This document shows positions 20,124 through 29,374 of a stretch of DNA of 64,000 bases, in pieces. Source of the stretch: Flavobacteriales bacterium (GTDB taxonomy: Bacteria; Bacteroidota; Bacteroidia; Flavobacteriales; Flavobacteriaceae); contig QOQB01000007.1 in NCBI GenBank assembly GCA_003331305.1, positions 35,576 through 99,575 on the forward strand, given 5' to 3'. Under the pieces are notes generated by a model. It was not told where the DNA came from. It made no database searches and worked only from the letters and a program-made list of their open reading frames with translations. The position numbers were made by a program, and so were the translations under genes. Within the stretch, counting starts at the first letter, position 1, and the number at the start of each line of letters is the position of its first letter.

Positions 20124-21797
20124 TTATTCGTCTGTTACACAACCTTCAGAAGCCGTAGCTACAGACTGTGCGTATTTGTACAACACTCCTTTAGTTACTT
20201 TTAAACTTGGTGTTTCCCATGCCGCGCGTCGCGCTTCAAGTTCCGCATCCGTAATTTTAACATGTAATTCGTTGGTTTCGGCGTCAATACGGATAATGTC
20301 TCCATTTTCTACAAGACCTATAGCACCGCCCAGTTGTGCTTCAGGCGTAATATGTCCTACAACAAAACCGTGTGTACCGCCCGAAAAACGACCGTCGGTG
20401 ATTAGTGCTACTTCTTTACCCAAACCAGCACCCATGATGGCAGCAGTAGGTTTTAACATTTCGGGCATACCAGGCCCACCCTTTGGCCCTTCATAGCGAA
20501 TAACAACAACCTCACCTTTTTGAACTTCTCCGGCCTTAACTCCTGCATTAGCTGCAAACTCTCCGTCATAAACCCGAGCAGGACCTTCAAATGAAAGACC
20601 TTCCTTGCCTGTAATTTTAGCAACAGAACCGTCAACTGCTAAGTTTCCAAAAAGGATTCGAATGTGTCCTGTTTCCTTAATTGGATTGTCCAATGGTCTA
20701 ATAACTTTTTGCCCTTCTTTTAGCGAGGGTACATCGGCCATATTTTCGGCAAGTGTTTTTCCTGTCACGGTAAGACAATCGCCGTGAAGCATATTGTTGT
20801 CAAGCATAAATTTAATCACAGCTGGAATACCACCTACACGGTGTACATCTTCCATTAAGAATTTACCACTCGGTTTTAAATCTGCTAAAAAGGGTGTGGT
20901 ATCACTAATGCGCTGAAAATCGGCCAGTGTAAACGTTACATCTGCTGCCCTAGCAATGGCTAAAAAGTGAAGTACGGCGTTGGTAGACCCCCCTAAAACA
21001 GTTACTAGTTTAATGGCATTTTCTAACGATTTCTTGGTAACAATATCTTTGGGTTTAATGTCTTTTTCAATAAGCAAGCGCATTGCTTTTCCAGCAGCAA
21101 CACACTCATCAATTTTTTCTGGACTCACTGCAGGGTTTGAAGAATTGTACGGTAATGAAAGTCCAAGGACTTCTATGGCAGAAGCCATGGTATTTGCCGT
21201 ATACATACCACCACAAGCGCCTGCGCCAGGACATGCATTGTGAATCACTTCTTTAAATTGAGCTTCGTTAATTGTTCCTGCAACCTTTTCTCCCCATGCC
21301 TCAAAAGCGGAAACAACATCAAGTTTTTTGTCTGCCACACAGCCCGAAGCAATGGTGCCACCATAAACCATTATACTGGGACGGTTCAGTCGAAGCATTG
21401 CCATAACCGAGCCAGGCATATTTTTATCACATCCTACAACAGCAACCATACCGTCATAAGACATTCCACCCATGACCGTTTCCATAGAGTCGGCAATCAA
21501 ATCACGTGAAGGGAGTGAAAAACGCATTCCAGGTGTTCCCATAGATATACCATCGCTTACTCCAATAGTGTTAAAAATCAATCCTACTAAGTCTGCTTCT
21601 TTTGTGCCTTTTTTGATTTCAACAGCTAAGTCGTTAAGGTGCATATTACAAGGGTTTCCTTCATACCCGGTACTTGCAATTCCCACTAAGGGTTTTTGAA
21701 AATCATCATCTGTAAGACCAATCGCATGGAGCATGGCCTGTGCTGCAGGCTGGCTTGGATCTTGTGTTACAACTTTAGAGTAGCGATTCTGTCCCAT
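20124..21797 (-). CDS. ilvD: Dihydroxy-acid dehydratase
   Basis: IlvD dehydrates dihydroxy acids to 2-oxo acids, the third common step to valine and isoleucine. The 557-residue protein carries the Fe-S ligands in [15 protein letters not shown] and [18 protein letters not shown] and the active-site region [16 protein letters not shown]. It is the first gene of ilvD-ilvB-ilvN-ilvC-ilvA-gapN, with a promoter element about 125 bases upstream. leu genes are not in the window. Confidence 0.96.
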   Translation of the reverse strand: MGQNRYSKVVTQDPSQPAAQAMLHAIGLTDDDFQKPLVGIASTGYEGNPCNMHLNDLAVEIKKGTKEADLVGLIFNTIGVSDGISMGTPGMRFSLPSRDLIADSMETVMGGMSYDGMVAVVGCDKNMPGSVMAMLRLNRPSIMVYGGTIASGCVADKKLDVVSAFEAWGEKVAGTINEAQFKEVIHNACPGAGACGGMYTANTMASAIEVLGLSLPYNSSNPAVSPEKIDECVAAGKAMRLLIEKDIKPKDIVTKKSLENAIKLVTVLGGSTNAVLHFLAIARAADVTFTLADFQRISDTTPFLADLKPSGKFLMEDVHRVGGIPAVIKFMLDNNMLHGDCLTVTGKTLAENMADVPSLKEGQKVIRPLDNPIKETGHIRILFGNLAVDGSVAKITGKEGLSFEGPARVYDGEFAANAGVKAGEVQKGEVVVIRYEGPKGGPGMPEMLKPTAAIMGAGLGKEVALITDGRFSGGTHGFVVGHITPEAQLGGAIGLVENGDIIRIDAETNELHVKITDAELEARRAAWETPSLKVTKGVLYKYAQSVATASEGCVTDE

Positions 21798-21921
21798 AAT
21801 TATCTTTCAAATAAGAATTTGGCTAAAATACAAAACGACTATCAATACGAGGCGCATTTTTTATCAATAGAAAATGACGTTTAAATAAGCAGCTGTTCAT
21901 AGAATAGATTTGAAGTTTAAT

Positions 21922-21929
21922 CAAATGTA
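21922..21929 (-). promoter_or_regulatory. -7 element (TACATTTG) for the ilv operon
   Basis: Exact TAnnTTTG on the minus strand about 125 bases before ilvD. The leader between it and ilvD contains a 25-codon ORF (21823-21900), discussed among the findings. Confidence 0.5.
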
Positions 21930-22002
21930 GAAAAAGAAGTTAATTTAATGTACGAAAACTATATTTTTACACATTCGCTAAAAAATGCGATTAAAATAGC
22001 AT

Positions 22003-23400
22003 ATGATTAAAGAAAACACACTGAAGCTGGTAAAATCCAATCAAACTGCTTTTTTTGAGACGGGAAATACGCGTAGTACAAGCAAAAGAATTTCCCATCT
22101 AAAAGCGCTCAAAAAGTGTATTAAGTCAAATGAGAAAGAAATCATTACTGCTTTGCAAGATGATTTGGCAAAACCGGAAGCCGAAATTTGGCTGGCAGAA
22201 ATTTATGTAACTCTTGTTGAACTAAATACCGTTATTAAAAACCTCTCCTTCTGGGCAAAGCCAAAGCGCATAACTGGAAAATGGTTGAATTTCCCCAGTA
22301 AAGATTGGATAATCCCCGAGCCATATGGCTCGACATTACATATAGCCCCGTGGAATTACCCGTTTCAACTGGCACTCAACCCACTTATTGGAGCCGTTGC
22401 AGCAGGGAACACAGTTGTTTTGAAACCCTCAGAACATGCACCTCAAACAGCAAAAATCTTACATAAAATTATATCAGAAGTTTTTCCTCAAGAGTGGGTT
22501 TATGTGGCTGAGGGTGGCTCTGAAGTAGCAAAGGAATTACTTGATTTTCGTTGGGACTATATCTTTTTTACAGGCGGTACTCAAGTTGCTAAAATTGTAG
22601 CCAAAGCAGCAGCCGAACATTTGACGCCAACAACGTTGGAACTCGGCGGAAAGAATCCGTGTATTGTAGATTATTCGGCAAATATAGCTGTGACTGCAAG
22701 ACGTATTGTTTGGGGAAAATTTATGAACTGTGGACAGGTGTGTATGTCACCAGATTACCTATTGGTTCATCAGGATATTTATAACGATTTGGTAACGGCT
22801 TTAAAGGCTGAAATCGTTAGCATGTATGGGGAAAACCAACAGGAGTCACCTGATTATGCACGCCTAGTACATCAAGGTCATGTTGCAAAAATGAAGGAAT
22901 TACTCAAAGGTCAAGATATCATATTTGGTGGTGTTGTCGATGAAAAAGAACGTTACGTTAGCCCAACACTTATTGCATTAGAACATTTGGATAACAGCTT
23001 AATGGAAGATGAAATTTTTGGACCACTACTACCCATCATCACGTATAAAGACGAAGCTGAAATTCATAAGACCGTTAAACGTTTTGAAAAACCACTATCC
23101 TTTTATGTGTTCTCTCAACGCAAGAAATGGGCGCAGAAACTGATGAAAACATACAGCTATGGCGGTGGCATGATAAACGATGTTATTGTGTATTTTACTA
23201 ACGATAATCTTCCCTTTGGTGGCGTTGGACATAGCGGTACTGGCAACTATCATGGAAAATACTCTTTTGAAACGTTTTCGCATTACAAACCATATGTGGA
23301 ACGACCCACATGGTTTGACCCAAAGCAACGTTATGCGCCTTATGGCAAGTCATTTCCATTGCTTAAAAAGATTTTGCGTTTAAAATACCCAGGGCAATAG
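22003..23400 (+). CDS. Aldehyde dehydrogenase family protein (class 3-like)
   Basis: The 465-residue protein has the short-form, class 3-like architecture: GSTLHIAPWNYPFQLALNPLIGAVAAGN for nucleotide binding, VLKPSEHAPQTA, the general-base glutamate in TTLELGGKNP and the nucleophilic cysteine in MNCGQVCMSPDYLLVH. Such enzymes oxidise medium- and long-chain or other hydrophobic aldehydes. Its last codons overlap the truncated yifB relic on the other strand by 38 bases. The final residues after LLKKILRL may have been replaced at the deletion junction. Confidence 0.9.
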   Translation: MIKENTLKLVKSNQTAFFETGNTRSTSKRISHLKALKKCIKSNEKEIITALQDDLAKPEAEIWLAEIYVTLVELNTVIKNLSFWAKPKRITGKWLNFPSKDWIIPEPYGSTLHIAPWNYPFQLALNPLIGAVAAGNTVVLKPSEHAPQTAKILHKIISEVFPQEWVYVAEGGSEVAKELLDFRWDYIFFTGGTQVAKIVAKAAAEHLTPTTLELGGKNPCIVDYSANIAVTARRIVWGKFMNCGQVCMSPDYLLVHQDIYNDLVTALKAEIVSMYGENQQESPDYARLVHQGHVAKMKELLKGQDIIFGGVVDEKERYVSPTLIALEHLDNSLMEDEIFGPLLPIITYKDEAEIHKTVKRFEKPLSFYVFSQRKKWAQKLMKTYSYGGGMINDVIVYFTNDNLPFGGVGHSGTGNYHGKYSFETFSHYKPYVERPTWFDPKQRYAPYGKSFPLLKKILRLKYPGQ

Positions 23401-23644
23401 GCACATCGTAAGCCGCGCCTTCTTTGCGCAAATCTGCAGGCGCCATGTTTATGGTGATACGCTTTCCTGGAAGTTTATAACCACATTCCATCACAGCTGC
23501 CGCAATACGGTGATTGCTTTCTTTAACGGCATTATCGGGCAATCCGACCAGATGATAGCCAACGCCAGGATGAATGTGAACTTCTATGGTGATGCACTGC
23601 GCATTGATGCCAAAGACGGCACTGCCAAAAATTTGGGTAAGCAT
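23363..23644 (-). pseudogene. Truncated YifB/ComM-type Mg-chelatase-like ATPase (5' fragment)
   Basis: The 93-codon frame begins exactly like YifB family proteins: a start, FGSAVFGINAQCITIEVHI, YHLVGLPDNAVKES and KRITINMAPADLRKEGAAYDVPIALGIL. It then stops after five unrelated residues inside the 3' end of the neighbouring aldehyde dehydrogenase. Intact family members are about 500 residues and carry the AAA ATPase core, which is absent here. The change from homology to no homology falls near 23381. The family has been linked to branch migration during natural transformation, so the cell may lack that function unless another copy exists. Confidence 0.8.
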
Positions 23645-23691
23645 AAGTAGGTATTTGGTATAAAGTTACAAATTTTAACGAAATTCGCGCC

Positions 23692-24159
23692 ATGGAAAAA
23701 ACTGACTTCCGTGCCATTTGTGGACAATTCGCTACAGGCATCACCGTGATTACGACCTCACACAACAACAAAAACATTGGCTTTACCGCAAACTCATTCA
23801 CTTCGGTTTCGCTAGAGCCGCCCGTCATATTGTTTTGCCTAAAAACGGATTCTGCTTCTAACCAAGCATTTCAGCAAAGCAAAGCGTTTGTAATCAATAT
23901 TTTATCCGATGCGCAAGAGGATGTTTCCAATGCCTTTGCTAATCCTAAAAACACGCAAGAAGAGCGTTTTAATGCGGTTTCGCTACAACCGAATAGCCTT
24001 CCTGTACTACAAGACAGCCTTGGTTATTTGTTAGGCGATATCATAGACTTTAAAGAGGTTGGCGACCATATTGTGTATTACGGACAGGTAACCGATGGCG
24101 CAAAAACAGCTGGCAATCCGCTACTCTATGCCAAAGGCGGGTATCAGCGGTTGCTGTAA
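23692..24159 (+). CDS. Flavin reductase family protein (FMN-binding split barrel)
   Basis: The 155-residue protein matches flavin:NAD(P)H reductase-like proteins of two-component monooxygenases: FRAICGQFATGITVITT, GFTANSFTSVSLEPPVILFCL for FMN binding, and GDHIVYYGQV. The partner oxygenase is not in the window. It diverges from the yifB relic. Its last codons and stop (YQRLL) lie inside copy A of the dsbD-end repeat, so the natural C-terminus may have been altered. Confidence 0.85.
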   Translation: MEKTDFRAICGQFATGITVITTSHNNKNIGFTANSFTSVSLEPPVILFCLKTDSASNQAFQQSKAFVINILSDAQEDVSNAFANPKNTQEERFNAVSLQPNSLPVLQDSLGYLLGDIIDFKEVGDHIVYYGQVTDGAKTAGNPLLYAKGGYQRLL

Positions 24160-24190
24160 TGTACTCGCTGCAATTCCTTCTTTAAGCCAT
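24141..24190. repeat. Direct repeat copy A: remnant of a dsbD 3' end
   Basis: These 50 bases match 24782-24831 at 47 positions. Read on the minus strand they encode WLKEGIAAST and QPL, the C-terminal tail of DsbD, with three substitutions (S to L, R to Q, V to I). No further dsbD-like sequence continues on either side. It also holds the flavin reductase stop codon. Confidence 0.8.
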
Positions 24191-24258
24191 ACCTACTCCC
24201 AGCGCGCCTGTATTGCTATTTTAAAGTTTTGTATATTTAAGTATCCAAAAACCTACTT

Positions 24259-24366
24259 ATGAAACACAAAACCACACCTTTTTTTTACACGAATTGCTTC
24301 GAATACGGGCACCCGTCACAAATGCGCGCCAGCATGAACAGCGTAAGAATTTATAAGCAATTATGA
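24259..24366 (+). CDS. Possible 35-residue peptide upstream of truncated haemoglobin
   Basis: ATG 24259 opens a 35-codon frame whose TGA overlaps the haemoglobin ATG (ATGA), the pattern of translational coupling used elsewhere in this window. The product (MKHKTTPFFYTNCFEYGHPSQ and a short basic tail) has one cysteine and two histidines and matches nothing I recognise. A TTTTG-containing element about 30 bases upstream may be the promoter. It could equally be chance or a gene remnant. Confidence 0.35.
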   Translation: MKHKTTPFFYTNCFEYGHPSQMRASMNSVRIYKQL

Positions 24367-24758
24367 AAAAGGAGATTCAAAACAGGGCTGATGTGTTTTT
24401 GCTAGTGACACAGTTTTATACAAAAGTACGCAAAGACGAAATACTCGGCCCTATATTTAACAATGCCATTAACGATTGGCCAGAACACTTGAATCGTCTT
24501 ACAGATTTTTGGGAAAGCAACCTGTTTTTTGTGGCAAAATTTAAAGGAAATCCCATTTCAAAACATCGTTTGGTAGATGCCCAAAACCAACACACTATAG
24601 AACCCATGCATTTTGGCGTTTGGCTAAGACATTGGTTTACTACCATTGACGCTCATTTTTATGGCGAGAAAGCAACTTTGGCAAAAAATCGCGCACGAAA
24701 TATGAGCAGCTTACTTTATACGAAAATGCACGAGGTTCGACCTAAAAATAATGCATAG
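24363..24758 (+). CDS. Group III truncated haemoglobin
   Basis: The 131-residue globin shows the group III pattern: VTQFYTKVRKDEILGPIFN in helix B/C, FWESNLFF, a distal-side region with KHRLVDAQNQHTIEPMHFGVWLRHW and the proximal histidine within that segment. Members bind oxygen or NO, but their roles vary. The gene and its small upstream frame lie between two copies of the dsbD 3' end, and it is convergent with dsbD, ending three bases before that gene's stop. Confidence 0.9.
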   Translation: MKKEIQNRADVFLLVTQFYTKVRKDEILGPIFNNAINDWPEHLNRLTDFWESNLFFVAKFKGNPISKHRLVDAQNQHTIEPMHFGVWLRHWFTTIDAHFYGEKATLAKNRARNMSSLLYTKMHEVRPKNNA

Positions 24759-24761
24759 AGA

Positions 24762-26711
24762 CTACTCTATGTTGAAAACAGGTACCAGCGGTTGCCGTGA
24801 TGTACTCGCTGCAATTCCTTCTTTAAGCCATGCCAAATAGGTAGCCTTGTCCGTGTATTGTACGGGCGGGTTTAATAGCGTTCCATCAGGGAGCATCAGC
24901 ACGTAATAGGGCTGCGACACCGACTTAAAATTTAACGCCTGAAATGTTGACCACTTCTGCCCTACTGTTTTCAGTGTTCGGTTGCTACCGTCGGCATAGG
25001 TAACGGTTTGTTGGTCTGCCTCAGCTAAGGGCGTTCTATCGTCCACATACAGTGAAATCAGCACTACCTCGTCTCGTAGCAGTTCAAACACTTCTGGCTG
25101 TGTCCAAATATTTTCTTCCACCTTACGGCAGTTTACACACGCCCAACCTGTAAAATCCAATAAAATAGGTTTTTGTTGTGCTATGGCAGCCGCCTTACCC
25201 GATTCAAAATCTTTATAGCAATCCAATCCTAAGGGGCAATCCGAATCGGTTTGATAAACCGAATAAAAGGTTGGCGGTGGAAAACCGCTTAAGGCACGTA
25301 ATGGCGTGTTTTGATTCGGTAAGATTCCTTGTGCCAAATAGCCCACAAATACCAACACGCCAACACCCAATACTTTTTGGAGCGTTCCGCTTTTTTTGGG
25401 TTTGGCATGTAAAAACGACAATCCGCCCAATAAGAAAACCGCCCAAAGCAACAGGAGTAGCATCCAAATGCCGATAAATAGTTCGCGTGGCATCAAGCCC
25501 CAACTTTGTACCATATCAGCGTTGGAAAGGAATTTTAATGCCAATGCCAATTCAATAAATCCAAGGGAAACTTTTACATTGTGTAACCATCCACCCGATT
25601 TGGGAAGCTTGCTGAGTATGTTTGGAAAAAAGGATAGGAACCCAAACGGAAACGCCAATGCCGTTCCAAAGCCAAGCATACCTGCGGTAAGTTGCATGGC
25701 ACCGCCATCTGCGGTAAGCGAACCCACCAACAACGAACCTAAAATTGGTCCTGTACACGAAAATGACACCAATGCTAGAGTTACTGCCATAAAGAAAATG
25801 CCCACGTAATTTGATTTGGAGGAAGCCTCATCTGACATAGACGACCACGATGTGGGAAGCGTTAAATCGAATAGTCCATAAAACGAGAGTGCAAACAGCA
25901 AAAAGACAGCAAAAAATACCATGTTTAGCACCACATTTGTAGCAATGGAGTTTAGTACTTCGGGGCGTAACTGATCTAAAAAATGAAACGGCAAACTGAG
26001 AAGCACATAAATACCAATAATAGAAAAGGTATAGGCCAACGAACGTCGAATTCCCTCAGAACGACTACCACTACTCTTTGAAAAATAAGAAACCGTAAGC
26101 GGAATCAGCGGGAAAACGCAGGGCGTAAGCAAGGCCAAAAATCCACCCAATAATCCCAAAACAAAAATGCCCCACCACGAACTGTTTTTGGTAGCCACAG
26201 AGGCTTCCAAAAGTTCAGTGTTATTTAAATCAAGCACAAGGCTGTTATTCTCAATTTCAATATTGGTAAGGTCTCGATCTGTGGCGTTTACCAAAGTGCC
26301 ATCTGTTGGAATAACCAGGTTTTCTTCTCTAAAAATACAAATGGCATCGTCACAAGCTTGATATTCTATGGTTAGGCTTATTTCCTTTTCATCTGTCTGA
26401 ACAGCTTGTACCAGCATGGCTTTGTCAGTAAAATAGGACAATTCCATGTCAAAAATGGGATCAAATCCTGTTTTGGACGTGGTGCCTTGAAGTTCGCCAA
26501 TAGCTGTGGCATTTTCCCAGTTTAACAGTGTGGGTAATGGTCCGCCGTCAGGCAAATCGGTACTGTAGAGTTTCCAGTTTTCTGCAATTGTAGCACTTAA
26601 GACTACGTCGTAGGTGCTCGCGTCCGATTGGCGTGCTTGCGCACTCCATTGTACTGTGTTTTGCGCCCAAAGGCATTGTGCAATTAATAGGAAGATATAT
26701 AAGGGTTTCAT
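24762..26711 (-). CDS. dsbD: Thiol:disulfide interchange protein DsbD
   Basis: DsbD carries electrons from cytosolic thioredoxin to periplasmic thiols. The 649-residue protein has a signal peptide (residues 1-16), an N-terminal immunoglobulin-like alpha domain with CDDAICIFREE, and eight or so transmembrane segments (about residues 175-460) with the paired cysteines in TPCVFPLIPLTVSYF and SCTGPILGSLLVG. It ends in a thioredoxin-like domain with WACVNCRKVEENIW. It is the last gene of pabB-tilS-dsbD and overlaps tilS by four bases. Confidence 0.93.
   Translation of the reverse strand: MKPLYIFLLIAQCLWAQNTVQWSAQARQSDASTYDVVLSATIAENWKLYSTDLPDGGPLPTLLNWENATAIGELQGTTSKTGFDPIFDMELSYFTDKAMLVQAVQTDEKEISLTIEYQACDDAICIFREENLVIPTDGTLVNATDRDLTNIEIENNSLVLDLNNTELLEASVATKNSSWWGIFVLGLLGGFLALLTPCVFPLIPLTVSYFSKSSGSRSEGIRRSLAYTFSIIGIYVLLSLPFHFLDQLRPEVLNSIATNVVLNMVFFAVFLLFALSFYGLFDLTLPTSWSSMSDEASSKSNYVGIFFMAVTLALVSFSCTGPILGSLLVGSLTADGGAMQLTAGMLGFGTALAFPFGFLSFFPNILSKLPKSGGWLHNVKVSLGFIELALALKFLSNADMVQSWGLMPRELFIGIWMLLLLLWAVFLLGGLSFLHAKPKKSGTLQKVLGVGVLVFVGYLAQGILPNQNTPLRALSGFPPPTFYSVYQTDSDCPLGLDCYKDFESGKAAAIAQQKPILLDFTGWACVNCRKVEENIWTQPEVFELLRDEVVLISLYVDDRTPLAEADQQTVTYADGSNRTLKTVGQKWSTFQALNFKSVSQPYYVLMLPDGTLLNPPVQYTDKATYLAWLKEGIAASTSRQPLVPVFNIE
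24782..24831. repeat. Direct repeat copy B: genuine dsbD 3' end
   Basis: This copy lies within the dsbD reading frame and encodes its last 17 or so residues before PVFNIE. It differs from copy A at three of 50 positions. The repeats bracket a 591-base segment holding the truncated haemoglobin. Confidence 0.8.
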
Positions 26712-27994
26712 ACTATTTCGATTTGGAGGGTGTTAGATAGGTCATCAGCTAGGTATCTACGGTCTAGTCGTTTACCGATGACCCAAATTACGTTTTTTTC
26801 ATTACATAAGAGCCATTGATTTTTCTTTTCAGCAGCAGACATTTTTTCGTCCTTAAAAAATTTAGAGAGCTTCTTTTTGCCTTTCATCCCTGTTGGATAA
26901 AACAAATCCCCTGTATTCCAACGACGTAAAACCAACGGGAAAGTCAATTTTGAGGCATTTACCAAAACACAATTTGCAGTAGTTTTTGAACCTGCATTTG
27001 GTGTAGAAAACTCCAATTTTACAGGAAATTCAATCCCATTTTCAGGAACCATATACACTTCATCTGTAGCATCATTAAGATTTGATTGTACAGACAACAC
27101 CAAATGGTCGCGCTCTCGAAGTAATTCGTGTGTGGCACTCACGCATTTTTTTCCAGCATGTTTAGTCAACAATTTCTCTACTTCAACAGCATCAAAACCA
27201 TAGAGAGCGAACAAATGATGTAACCAAAATCGTTTGGGCTGTAAGTCTTGAATGGATATCAATGGAATCCTAATTCCATCTGGCGCATTTTCCCATGCTT
27301 TTTTAATCTCGTTTACTTGTGCTGAAATAGCATCAAAAGTCTCTTGTAAGTGCTGAACAGACTCAAGAGTATTGGCAGCAGTTTGTGATGATAGCGCTAA
27401 AAACGATGGCATGACGTTATGCCTAATGTTGTTTCGTAAATATTTTGTTGAATTATTAGATACGTCTTCACGCCATTTAAGCGTATTGGTCTTAGCGTAA
27501 ACCACTAATTCTTCCTTAAAAAAGGGCAACAATGGACGAATTAAAAAGTCGTTTTTTGTACGAATTCCACTCAATCCTTCTACCCCGCTCCCTCTTGAAA
27601 GACGCATAAATAGCGTTTCCAGTTGATCATCAGCGTGGTGTGCGGTGAGCACCGCATCATACTGGTGTTCCGACACCAATTCTTCAAACCAAGCATAGCG
27701 CAGATTCCTGGCTTTTTCTTGAATACCAGATGCGTCAGGTTTTATAGGCTTTATTGCCGTATGCAAATTCACACGCAATATTTTTGCCGTTTCTGAAACT
27801 AAAGATTCATCTAAATCGCTATCTGCACCACGAAGTTTATAATTCACATGTGCCATATCAAAAGTATACCCGCATTTGGATAACAAATGCGCCAACACCA
27901 CACTGTCAACGCCTCCACTTACCGCAAGCAGTAGCTTTGGATTAGAAGTAAAATCCAATACAGACGCAATATGCTGTTTAAACTTTTGTTCCAT
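26708..27994 (-). CDS. tilS: tRNA(Ile)-lysidine synthetase
   Basis: TilS converts C34 of tRNA-Ile(CAU) to lysidine so that it reads AUA. The 428-residue protein has the PP-loop LAVSGGVDSVVLAHLL (about residues 23-38), followed by HVNYKLRGADSDLDE, LTAHHADDQLETLFMRLSRGSG and the C-terminal region ending with WVIGKRLDRRYLADD. Length is typical of the long form. It overlaps pabB by 17 bases and dsbD by four, so all three are one operon. Confidence 0.94.
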   Translation of the reverse strand: MEQKFKQHIASVLDFTSNPKLLLAVSGGVDSVVLAHLLSKCGYTFDMAHVNYKLRGADSDLDESLVSETAKILRVNLHTAIKPIKPDASGIQEKARNLRYAWFEELVSEHQYDAVLTAHHADDQLETLFMRLSRGSGVEGLSGIRTKNDFLIRPLLPFFKEELVVYAKTNTLKWREDVSNNSTKYLRNNIRHNVMPSFLALSSQTAANTLESVQHLQETFDAISAQVNEIKKAWENAPDGIRIPLISIQDLQPKRFWLHHLFALYGFDAVEVEKLLTKHAGKKCVSATHELLRERDHLVLSVQSNLNDATDEVYMVPENGIEFPVKLEFSTPNAGSKTTANCVLVNASKLTFPLVLRRWNTGDLFYPTGMKGKKKLSKFFKDEKMSAAEKKNQWLLCNEKNVIWVIGKRLDRRYLADDLSNTLQIEIV

Positions 27995-29291
27995 GGCTCA
28001 TTTGCGTGGCAACTTTATTTGCCAAAACGCGTTTAATTGCCTCTACCTTTAGCTGGCATTCTTCGTACTCTTGCTCCACATTGGCAGCAGCAGTAAGCGC
28101 ACTTCCTACATGCGTAGAAAGGTATTGTTGTTGTGCATCATAAATCAAACTACGAATAACAACGTTAAAATCGAAATCGCCATTTGGAGCAAAATATCCA
28201 ACGGCGCCGCTGTATAAACTACGTTGGCTAACTTCGTGTCTATTGATGAGTTCCATAGCACGCTGCTTGGGCGCACCCGTCATGCTGCCCATAGGAAAAC
28301 AAGCATCAATAATGTCCAATGAGTGTGTGTTTTCAGAACAAGAGGCAACCACTGTAGAAATCATTTGATGCACTTGCGAAAAAGGATATACAGCACATTG
28401 TTCTGCAACGGAAACAGAACCTTTATTTGCAATTCGCGATAAATCGTTTCGAACCAAATCCGTTATCATAATATTCTCTGCACGCTCTTTTGGATCATTT
28501 TTAAGAAGTTGAGCATTGGCTTTATCTAAAAATTCATCTGTATGTCGGGCAGCAGTTCCCTTTATTGGTTGCGAAAACACATGCGTACCTTTTCGAGATA
28601 AAAACCGTTCAGGAGAAGCGCACATCAAGTGTACGTTTTTCATAGACAAATATGCGGCAAATGGTGTTTTGGAGATGCTGTTTAGTGCATTAAAAAATTG
28701 ATGTGGCAGCACCTCTACGTTCTCAGCAAACCACTCCATACAATAGTTTACTTCATATATATCACCTCGCAAAATGTGCTGCTGCAAGGCAGTGGCATGC
28801 TGTAAATAATCTGATTTTGAAATTCGAGGCTTTAAGTCAATTGCTTTCGATTCTGTAAAATCGAGTGGTGGTGTTGATACTAATTGGGCAAAATCTTCAT
28901 CGGCATTTGCATCACTACTATACAAAGCGGTTAAGGTGTCTCCTTGTAAAAGCCATATTTTTTCGGGATTGAAAAACTGCAGTTTTGGCACCGAAATATA
29001 CGCTGGGTTTGTGGGTACTATTTGCTCCCAGGCATTTGAAAATTCATAGCTAAAAAAACCAAATAACCAATCGTCACCAACTGCGTTTTGAAGCGCGTTG
29101 TAGGAATTAAGCCATTGAGCCTGAGGATGCATGCCAACAGCCAGGATAGCGTCATAAGCATTATGGTGGTGCGGATAATCGTTAGAATCAAGCCACGCCA
29201 CAGGGCTGAACTGTGCCGACCAAGCGAATAACCTTGACTTAATATCAGGGAAATTTTTTATGTTATATACTGTTTTTGTGCGTGTTACCAA
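27978..29291 (-). CDS. pabB: Aminodeoxychorismate synthase component I-like / anthranilate synthase I family
   Basis: The 437-residue chorismate-binding enzyme shows FSQPIKGTAARH, ASPERFLSRKG, MITDLVRNDLSRI and MGSMTGAPKQRAMELI, the core of PabB and TrpE. No trp genes are nearby, and the pairing with tilS is a common arrangement for the folate enzyme in flavobacteria, so PabB is preferred. The frame begins with TTG at 29291 (MVTRTKTVY); no ATG is nearby. It diverges from the arginine leader. Confidence 0.85.
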   Translation of the reverse strand: MVTRTKTVYNIKNFPDIKSRLFAWSAQFSPVAWLDSNDYPHHHNAYDAILAVGMHPQAQWLNSYNALQNAVGDDWLFGFFSYEFSNAWEQIVPTNPAYISVPKLQFFNPEKIWLLQGDTLTALYSSDANADEDFAQLVSTPPLDFTESKAIDLKPRISKSDYLQHATALQQHILRGDIYEVNYCMEWFAENVEVLPHQFFNALNSISKTPFAAYLSMKNVHLMCASPERFLSRKGTHVFSQPIKGTAARHTDEFLDKANAQLLKNDPKERAENIMITDLVRNDLSRIANKGSVSVAEQCAVYPFSQVHQMISTVVASCSENTHSLDIIDACFPMGSMTGAPKQRAMELINRHEVSQRSLYSGAVGYFAPNGDFDFNVVIRSLIYDAQQQYLSTHVGSALTAAANVEQEYEECQLKVEAIKRVLANKVATQMSHGTKV

Positions 29292-29311
29292 CTAATCACC
29301 TTCTTAAAAAA

Positions 29312-29319
29312 CAAAATTA
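29312..29319 (-). promoter_or_regulatory. -7 element (TAATTTTG) for the pabB operon
   Basis: Exact TAnnTTTG on the minus strand, 20 bases before the pabB start, facing away from the arginine promoter. Confidence 0.5.
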
Positions 29320-29362
29320 GGCATTTGAGAAAAGATTTCACCAACACTTTAAAAAAAATCTC

Positions 29363-29370
29363 TATTTTTG
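29363..29370 (+). promoter_or_regulatory. -7 element (TATTTTTG) for the arginine operon leader
   Basis: Exact TAnnTTTG ending four bases before the leader peptide ATG at 29375, so the peptide would sit at the very 5' end of the transcript. It is about 150 bases before the first biosynthetic gene. Confidence 0.6.
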
Positions 29371-29374
29371 CACC

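Noticed and set aside
25396..25809. Open frame antisense to dsbD
   Set aside because: Wholly within dsbD and low in complexity; it is a shadow frame.
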